This document shows positions 1 through 4,243 of a stretch of 5,325 nt of DNA, in pieces. The notes under the pieces were generated by a model, which saw only the letters and a list, made by a program, of their open reading frames with translations, searched no databases and was not told where the DNA came from. Made by a program: the position numbers and the translations under genes. The DNA is taken from NCBI GenBank assembly GCA_002353525.1, contig DEJV01000044.1:28968-34292 (forward strand), written 5' to 3'. Each line of letters starts with the position of its first letter. Position 1 is the first letter of the stretch. Source of the DNA: Prevotella sp. UBA2739 (GTDB lineage: Bacteria > Bacteroidota > Bacteroidia > Bacteroidales > Bacteroidaceae).

Positions 1-1778
1 CCAGTGTCTTCCTGCATCTGCTGGATAATCTTACCGCCAGGACCAATCACGGCACCGATAAACTCCTTCGGAATCTCGAAGGCCTCGATGCGTGGCACCT
101 GTGGCTTCATCTCGGCACGAGGCTCGCTGATGGTGTCGGTGAGGCACTTCAGGATGTGCTCACGGCCAGCCTTAGCCTGCATAAGAGCCTTCTCGAGGAT
201 ATCGAACGACAGACCGTCGCACTTGATATCCATCTGTGTGGCAGTCAGACCGTCGCGTGTACCAGTAGTCTTGAAGTCCATGTCGCCCAGGTGGTCCTCG
301 TCGCCAAGGATGTCAGAGAGCACGGCATACTTGTCCTCGCCGGGGTTCTTAATCAGACCCATGGCAATACCGCTTACGGGCTTCTTCATCGGAACACCAG
401 CATCCATCAGCGCCAGTGTGCCGGCACATACGGTAGCCATCGACGACGAGCCGTTCGACTCGAGAATCTGACTTACCAGGCGCACTGTGTAGGGGAAGTC
501 CTCAGGAATCTGACCCTTCAGTCCGCGCCATGCCAAGTGGCCGTGGCCAATCTCACGACGTCCCACGCCGCGCTGGGCCTTAGCCTCGCCGGTGCAGAAC
601 GGGGGGAAGTTATAGTGCAGGAGGAATCGCTGGTAGCTCTTCTCCAGTACGTCGTCAACCAGTTTCTCGTCGAGCTTCGTTCCCAGTGTGCAGGTAGAGA
701 GGCTCTGTGTCTCACCGCGGGTGAAGATGCTGCTTCCATGAGGCATGGGCAGGGGGCTCACCTCGCACCAGATGGGACGAATCTCGTCGGTCTTACGTCC
801 GTCGAGACGGATGCCCTCGTCGAGGATGCAACGGCGCATGGCGTCGCGCTCCACGTCGTGATAGTAGCGGTCCATCATGGCATATTTCTCTTCCAGCTCG
901 TCCTCGCTGAGGTCGGCATGAGCGGCGGCATAAGCCTCCTTGAAGTCGGTGAGAATCTTCTCGAAAGCCTCAGCGCGCTGCTGCTTCTCGAGAGCCTGCT
1001 TGGTCACGTCGTAGGCAGGCTGATAGAGCTCCTTGTTCATCTGCTCGCGCAGCTCCTCGTCGTTCACCTCGTGGTCGTACTCGCGCTTCACGTCCTTGCC
1101 CAGCTCTTTGCTCAGCTCGCTCTGCAGCTCACACATAGGCTTGATGGCCACCATGGCAGCCTTCAGGGCACCCAGCAGATCCTGCTCGCTCACCTCTTTC
1201 ATCTCGCCTTCCACCATCATGATGTTCTCGGCCGAAGCACCCACCATGATGTCCATGTCGGCTTCCTTCATCTGCTCGAAGGTAGGATCGATGACATACT
1301 CGCCGTTGATGCGAGCCACGCGCACCTCACTGATGGGGCACTCGAAAGGAATATCTGAGCAAGCCAAAGCGGCAGAAGCGGCAAATCCGGCCAATGCGTC
1401 AGGCTGATCCACTCCGTCGGCAGAGAGCAGCATCACATTCACAAACACCTCAGCGTGGTAGTTAGAGGGGAAGAGCGGACGCAGCACGCGGTCAACCAGA
1501 CGGCTGGTCAGAATCTCATTGTCACTCGCTTTGCCTTCACGCTTGGTGAATCCGCCCGGGAACCGGCCGGCAGCACTGTACTGTTCTCTGTAGTCAACCT
1601 GCAAAGGCATAAAATCTGTTCCGGGAACGGCATCTTTTGCGGCACAAACAGTGGCCAGAAGCACGGTGTTGCCCATACGCAGAACAACACTTCCGTCGGT
1701 CTGTTTTGCCACTTTCCCGGTTTCAATGGTGATGGTTCTTCCATCAGCCAGTTGAAGGGTTTTCGTAATTACGTTCAT
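1..1778 (-). CDS. pnp: Polynucleotide phosphorylase (PNPase), 3' end cut by window edge
   Basis: PNPase degrades RNA 3' to 5' with phosphate, releasing nucleoside diphosphates, and can add tails in reverse; it acts in the cytoplasm in RNA turnover. The minus strand reads openly for 592 codons from ATG at 1778-1776. The first RNase PH domain (about residues 12-140) carries GGFTKREG at 75-82, matching the family's FFRREG loop. A helical linker follows, then the second RNase PH domain, with HGSSIFTRGETQ at 347-358, the phosphate-binding SSS at 444-446, and GDEDHLGDMDFK ending at K503. D495, D501 and K503 correspond to E. coli D486, D492 and K494, so the enzyme should be active. A KH domain begins near residue 560 with its GPGGK loop at 579-583. 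The rest of KH and the S1 domain lie off the left edge. No frameshift is seen. There is no clear Shine-Dalgarno. Family identity is nearly certain. Confidence 0.98.
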   Translation of the reverse strand, partial: MNVITKTLQLADGRTITIETGKVAKQTDGSVVLRMGNTVLLATVCAAKDAVPGTDFMPLQVDYREQYSAAGRFPGGFTKREGKASDNEILTSRLVDRVLRPLFPSNYHAEVFVNVMLLSADGVDQPDALAGFAASAALACSDIPFECPISEVRVARINGEYVIDPTFEQMKEADMDIMVGASAENIMMVEGEMKEVSEQDLLGALKAAMVAIKPMCELQSELSKELGKDVKREYDHEVNDEELREQMNKELYQPAYDVTKQALEKQQRAEAFEKILTDFKEAYAAAHADLSEDELEEKYAMMDRYYHDVERDAMRRCILDEGIRLDGRKTDEIRPIWCEVSPLPMPHGSSIFTRGETQSLSTCTLGTKLDEKLVDDVLEKSYQRFLLHYNFPPFCTGEAKAQRGVGRREIGHGHLAWRGLKGQIPEDFPYTVRLVSQILESNGSSSMATVCAGTLALMDAGVPMKKPVSGIAMGLIKNPGEDKYAVLSDILGDEDHLGDMDFKTTGTRDGLTATQMDIKCDGLSFDILEKALMQAKAGREHILKCLTDTISEPRAEMKPQVPRIEAFEIPKEFIGAVIGPGGKIIQQMQEDT

Positions 1779-1802
1779 CTAAAATCTTAATATAAAAAAC
1801 AT
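1779..1802 (-). CDS. Possible mini-ORF (leader peptide MFFILRF) abutting the pnp start
   Basis: In the pnp leader an ATG at 1802-1800 opens a seven-codon frame that ends in TAG at 1781-1779, immediately before the pnp ATG and in the same frame. The nine bases CATCTAAAA (plus strand) surround both ATGs, at 1776-1784 and 1800-1808, so the start-site sequence is duplicated 24 bases apart. Neither copy has a Shine-Dalgarno. It could let ribosomes load and re-initiate at pnp, or be a chance product of a small duplication in A/T-rich DNA. Translation is unproven. Confidence 0.25.
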   Translation of the reverse strand: MFFILRF

Positions 1803-1812
1803 CTAAAAACTG

Positions 1813-1837
1813 TTTTGACAAGCCATTCTTGCCAAAA
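1813..1837 (-). promoter_or_regulatory. Hairpin in the 5' leader of pnp
   Basis: On the minus strand TTTTGGCAAG and CTTGTCAAAA pair over 10 bp with one G-U wobble around the five-base loop AATGG. The hairpin starts only about 7 bases after the TAnnTTTG element, so it would sit at the very 5' end of the pnp mRNA, some 35 bases before the start codon. It has no following T-run, so it is not a terminator. In E. coli the pnp leader folds into a hairpin cut by RNase III, and PNPase represses itself through that site; a similar role here is inference from position only. Confidence 0.55.
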
Positions 1838-1844
1838 TCGGGTG

Positions 1845-1852
1845 CAAAGTTA
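1845..1852 (-). promoter_or_regulatory. Putative pnp promoter, -7 element
   Basis: The minus strand reads TAACTTTG, a full match to the Bacteroidetes primary-sigma -7 consensus TAnnTTTG, in an AT-rich stretch upstream of pnp. Transcription would start near 1838, giving a leader of about 60 bases. No clean TTTG is seen at the expected -33 position; T-rich GTTTATT copies lie there instead. Confidence 0.6.
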
Positions 1853-1866
1853 CCTATTTTATCATG

Positions 1867-1913
1867 AATAAACGAATAAACCGCTGTTTATTTTCACTTT
1901 ACAAACGTTTATT
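1867..1913. repeat. Cluster of four AATAAAC/GTTTATT motifs with a perfect inverted repeat
   Basis: AATAAAC occurs at 1867-1873 and 1875-1881, and its reverse complement GTTTATT at 1886-1892 and 1907-1913. The two inner copies form a perfect 7+4+7 palindrome, AATAAACCGCTGTTTATT (1875-1892). The two right-hand copies sit in an 11-base direct repeat, GTTTATTTTCA, spaced 21 bases apart. The cluster lies just upstream of the pnp -7 element, where the -33 region and upstream operator sites would be. It may be an operator or only AT-rich promoter DNA. Confidence 0.4.
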
Positions 1914-1953
1914 TTCATTTTATCACAGGTTTTAGTGGGGAGGAAGGCTTTTT

Positions 1954-2002
1954 GATAATGGAGAATGGAGAATGGAAAATCGATAATGTACAATGGATAA
2001 TT
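1954..2002. repeat. Heptanucleotide tandem repeat, seven copies
   Basis: Seven units of exactly 7 bases follow each other without gaps, with consensus GANAATG. The second and third are identical (GAGAATG), the first and fifth are both GATAATG, and the rest differ by one to three bases. The array lies in the pnp/sigma intergenic region and ends before any promoter recognised here. Degenerate heptad arrays are common in the spacers of Bacteroidetes, and of cyanobacteria, and vary in copy number between strains. A function is not known. Confidence 0.75.
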
Positions 2003-2100
2003 TGCCTGCTTTAACCATTTAATGTTTAACACTAATTTCCGAAAATTACGCACAAATTATCAAAAAAAATGATTTATGAAGGATTTGTGAATAATATATG

Positions 2101-2112
2101 CCAATTTGTGTT
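2101..2112 (+). repeat. 12-bp direct repeat, left copy
   Basis: CCAATTTGTGTT occurs here and again at 2282-2293, followed in both cases by an AAT (after one extra T in this copy). The 169 bases between the copies contain the orphan terminator and the GC-rich foldback element. The pair could mark the borders of a small inserted element or be two copies of a dispersed Bacteroidales spacer motif. Confidence 0.45.
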
Positions 2113-2145
2113 TAATAGTTCACACAGATTGCACAGATGAATATG

Positions 2146-2182
2146 AACCCGGAATGGCCGACGAGGCTGTTCCGGGTTTTTT
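2146..2182 (+). terminator. Strong intrinsic terminator without an upstream gene
   Basis: AACCCGGAA (2146-2154) pairs perfectly with TTCCGGGTT (2170-2178). Inside, GCC and GGC (2157-2159 and 2165-2167) can add a short upper stem around the loop GACGA. A run of six T (2177-2182) follows, so the polarity is rightward. No plus-strand gene lies upstream in the window, since pnp runs the other way. The terminator may therefore end a small non-coding RNA starting somewhere in 1950-2130, or be carried on a repeat element. No convincing promoter was found; TAATTTG at 1998-2004 is one base short of the -7 spacing. Confidence 0.75.
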
Positions 2183-2183
2183 A

Positions 2184-2256
2184 TGTGGGGAGGTTAGGAG
2201 GGGTCTTTGCTCTCCCCCCTCGGGGGAGTTGGTGGGGGCTCACCCCACACTCCTAA
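2184..2256. repeat. GC-rich foldback element (REP-like)
   Basis: This patch stands out in an AT-rich spacer. CTCCCCC (2212-2218) and GGGGGAG (2222-2228) form a 7-bp hairpin with a three-base loop. TGTGGGG (2184-2190) is complementary to CCCCACA (2243-2249), and TTAGGAG (2194-2200) to CTCCTAA (2250-2256). These two outer pairings cross, so they are either alternatives or a pseudoknot. GTGGGG at 2232-2237 also competes for the same CCCCAC. The core resembles GC-rich palindromic repeats dispersed in Bacteroidales genomes, a resemblance recalled rather than searched. Confidence 0.5.
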
Positions 2257-2281
2257 TACTGGCGACGAAGTAACACTATTC

Positions 2282-2293
2282 CCAATTTGTGTT
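2282..2293 (+). repeat. 12-bp direct repeat, right copy
   Basis: Exact second copy of CCAATTTGTGTT, 181 bases after the first (2101-2112). It lies about 50 bases upstream of the sigma-factor -7 element, so it could also belong to that gene's upstream control region. Confidence 0.45.
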
Positions 2294-2343
2294 AATTCTT
2301 GCTTTAAACTCGTCCGTTTTCTCATCATTTACTTTTTTTTTAT

Positions 2344-2351
2344 TACTTTTG
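2344..2351 (+). promoter_or_regulatory. Putative promoter of the ECF sigma gene, -7 element
   Basis: TACTTTTG fully matches the Bacteroidetes -7 consensus TAnnTTTG and follows a T-rich tract. A start of transcription near 2358 would give a leader of about 35 bases before the TTG at 2392. The downstream ATTTTGCATTA (2357-2367) recurs before fecR and may itself be the promoter element, so the exact -7 box is uncertain. Confidence 0.5.
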
Positions 2352-2391
2352 TATCGATTTTGCATTAGAAACCATCTTATCAAGATATCGC

Positions 2392-2955
2392 TTGGCAGAG
2401 AAAGAGTTAGACATAGTGCGGATTAATGAGAGAGACGAGGGAGCATGGAAGGTACTCTTCCAGTGTTTCTATCCCGCTTTGTGTTGTTATGCCGAGAACT
2501 ATGTCGACAACAGCTGCGAGGCCGAGGATATCGTGCAAGAGACGTTTGTGAAGATATGGCACAAACAAGTCGTGTTCAACGACACCCACCACCTCACTTA
2601 CTACCTGTACCGGGCTGTCTACAAAAACTGTCTTTCCGCTCACCGCTCGAAAAAGAACATCGTCAATATAGACGTCTCTGACACCGACCATCACAGCATC
2701 GACAAACAGGGATGGACGGATGATGACTTTGCCGTTTCCATACGCGAGGAGATGTATCGCCGCCTGTGGGTGGGCATACAACAACTGAGCGAACGGCGCA
2801 GGGCCATCATCGAGAAAACCATCGAGGGAAAATCGATCAAGCAGATTGCCGAGGAGCTGAACATTGCCATCAGCACGGTGAAGAATGCCAAGGCCAAGGC
2901 GATTGACGAACTGCGAAACTACGCCAATTCCTCACCCATCTGGATGCTGTTGTAA
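2392..2955 (+). CDS. RNA polymerase ECF sigma factor, FecI-like Bacteroidetes type
   Basis: An extracytoplasmic-function sigma-70 factor of 187 residues, the usual length for the family; it directs RNA polymerase to its target operon when released or activated by the FecR-type partner encoded next. Region 2 spans about residues 14-85, with the core-binding and -10-melting signature AEDIVQETFVKIW at 44-56. Region 4 spans about 125-178, with a helix-turn-helix at QIAEELNIAISTVKNAK (151-167). A variable linker of about 35 residues joins them and no extra domain is present. The frame has no ATG near its N terminus. TTG at 2392 is chosen because it gives the expected N-terminal length; GTG at 2416 is the alternative. 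A probable terminator overlaps the stop codon. Target genes are inferred from context as the fecR-receptor unit. Confidence 0.93.
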   Translation: MAEKELDIVRINERDEGAWKVLFQCFYPALCCYAENYVDNSCEAEDIVQETFVKIWHKQVVFNDTHHLTYYLYRAVYKNCLSAHRSKKNIVNIDVSDTDHHSIDKQGWTDDDFAVSIREEMYRRLWVGIQQLSERRRAIIEKTIEGKSIKQIAEELNIAISTVKNAKAKAIDELRNYANSSPIWMLL

Positions 2956-2977
2956 CTGTGTTGCCCCACGGTTTTTT
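2954..2977 (+). terminator. Probable weak intrinsic terminator after the sigma gene
   Basis: AACTGTG (2954-2960) pairs with CACGGTT (2967-2973) over 7 bp, with one wobble, around the loop TTGCCC. Six T follow at 2972-2977. The hairpin begins in the stop codon of the sigma gene. It is short, so termination may be partial and some transcripts may read into fecR. Confidence 0.45.
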
Positions 2978-3011
2978 CTGTACTTCCACCTTTTTTTCTT
3001 TTTTTCGATAG

Positions 3012-3034
3012 TACTTTTTCTTTTATTTGCATTA
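3012..3034 (+). promoter_or_regulatory. Putative promoter region of fecR and the receptor
   Basis: TACTTTTT (3012-3019) followed by ATTTGCATTA (3025-3034) repeats the arrangement upstream of the sigma gene (TACTTTTG 2344-2351, ATTTTGCATTA 2357-2367). Both follow long T-runs and lie 20-25 bases before a start codon. TTTATTTG at 3022-3029 matches five of six fixed -7 positions. Transcription would begin near 3035. Which sigma factor uses it is not clear from sequence. Confidence 0.4.
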
Positions 3035-3053
3035 CAAAGGATGTAAATACCTA

Positions 3054-4226
3054 ATGAAAAAGTACAATATGGCTATAGAACAAGATAGATTCGAAGAAAT
3101 CATTGACGATATTGTCTCTGAGCGCGTGGAAGGACTTGCCGACAAGCACGTCCGGGAGCTCGACGAGGAATATCGGCACGGTGATGCCGCGAAGCATCTG
3201 AAAGGTTACGAGAAGTACGACGCCGACCAGGCGTACGATACGTTCATCGACAGTATCAGGACGAGACTGCGGGCGAGAAGGCAGCGCAGGCGGGTCGTCA
3301 CCTATTCGCTGCTGGCAGCGGCGGCGGTGGCTGCCCTCTTCGTCTTTGTGCATATCTCGCGCCACGACATGGAGGAGAAGGGCGTCATTGCCACCCATCA
3401 GAAAGGACAGACCGAGGAGCGTTCCCTTGCCGAAGCATCACAGCCGAAGTCCATCCCGTTCTACTCTTCGTCAAAGCCCCAACTGCAGCTGCCCAATGGC
3501 GATGTGGTGGTGCTGTCGGAGGGCGGAAAGACCTTCGGCGATGCCAACATCACTACGAAGGGCAACACCATCTCGGTGAAGGGCGGCAACAACGAGGACC
3601 TTGTCAAACTGAGCATTCCCCGCGGCCGTCAGTACGACCTGATACTGAGCGACGGCACCCACGTATGGCTTAACTCGGAGACCACGCTGTCGTTCCCGCT
3701 CTCGCTGAAGGGCGACCGGGAGGTGAGTGTCAGCGGGCAGGCTTTCTTCGATGTGGCTCATACGGGCGACGCCTTCATGGTGCGCTGTTCGAAGGGTGTT
3801 GTAAAGGTAATGGGCACCACCTTCGACGTGCGCGACTATGCCGGCGAGGCAACGAGCGTGACGCTTGTATCGGGAAGTGTCGCCTATACGACCGCGAATG
3901 AGACGACGGCGCTGCACCCCGGCGAGCAGGTGGTGCAAGAGCCCTACACCTCGTCCCTGACGGTGCAGCAGGTGGACACCCACCGCTACACGGCCTGGAA
4001 AGACGGCATCATCTACTTTACGGACGAGCGCCTGGAGGACGTCATGAACGATATCGAGCGTATGTATGACGTTCGCGTGGTCTATACGGACGGCTATCTG
4101 CGCGACATGCTGTTCACGGGTGAATGCTCGCGGTTCAAGAATGTGGACGAGTTCATGAAACTGCTGCAGCTGACGGGCCTGATAGAGTATAAAATAGACG
4201 GAAAGACAATCACACTATCCTATTAA
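3054..4226 (+). CDS. FecR-type anti-sigma factor / sigma regulator with C-terminal DUF4974
   Basis: Inner-membrane regulator of 390 residues that relays the receptor's signal to the ECF sigma factor encoded upstream. Residues 1-80 form a charged cytoplasmic domain ending in an Arg-rich stop-transfer stretch (RARRQRRR). One membrane helix follows at about 81-101. The periplasmic FecR domain runs to about 300 and includes SIPRGRQYDLILSDG (187-201), WLNS, GTTFDV (254-259) and HPGEQ (288-292). The end (about 325-390) is the DUF4974 domain, related to STN, with ERLEDVMNDIERMYDV. This is the standard Bacteroidetes layout. ATG at 3054 is preferred; AAGGA at 3037-3041 is a possible but distant ribosome site. 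ATG 3069 or TTG 3027 are alternatives. The gene ends 17 bp before the receptor, which points to co-transcription. FecR proteins can both inhibit and activate their sigma partner. Confidence 0.94.
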   Translation: MKKYNMAIEQDRFEEIIDDIVSERVEGLADKHVRELDEEYRHGDAAKHLKGYEKYDADQAYDTFIDSIRTRLRARRQRRRVVTYSLLAAAAVAALFVFVHISRHDMEEKGVIATHQKGQTEERSLAEASQPKSIPFYSSSKPQLQLPNGDVVVLSEGGKTFGDANITTKGNTISVKGGNNEDLVKLSIPRGRQYDLILSDGTHVWLNSETTLSFPLSLKGDREVSVSGQAFFDVAHTGDAFMVRCSKGVVKVMGTTFDVRDYAGEATSVTLVSGSVAYTTANETTALHPGEQVVQEPYTSSLTVQQVDTHRYTAWKDGIIYFTDERLEDVMNDIERMYDVRVVYTDGYLRDMLFTGECSRFKNVDEFMKLLQLTGLIEYKIDGKTITLSY

Positions 4227-4243
4227 CACATAATTAATATCTT

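Noticed and set aside
4..471. 155-codon plus-strand open frame
   Set aside because: Antisense to the second RNase PH and KH regions of pnp; Ser/Pro/Arg-rich translation with no recognisable family.
156..1358. 400-codon plus-strand open frame opposite pnp
   Set aside because: It is the antisense shadow of a clearly conserved pnp frame. Its His/Leu/Val-rich translation shows no domain, and the catalytic motifs are all on the minus strand.
1813..1837. Leader hairpin as a transcription terminator
   Set aside because: Neither strand has a T-run of useful length right after the stem, and it lies between a promoter and its gene.
1862..2053. 63-codon minus-strand open frame in the intergenic region
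   Set aside because: It runs through the heptad repeat array and the AT-rich promoter zone of pnp, has no recognisable motif, and its composition is that of the repeat.
2123..2139. CACAGAT repeated twice as a CRISPR or tandem-repeat remnant
   Set aside because: Only two copies 9 bases apart, with no spacer structure and no cas gene; too short to mean anything alone.
3027..3053. TTG-initiated N-terminal extension of FecR (nine residues)
   Set aside because: The TTG lies in the promoter-like TTTGCATTA element and would leave no leader; ATG at 3054 fits the family's N terminus better.
3471..3983. 170-codon minus-strand open frame
   Set aside because: Antisense to the FecR periplasmic domain, which has strong family motifs; the reverse translation is low-complexity His/Arg/Val-rich.
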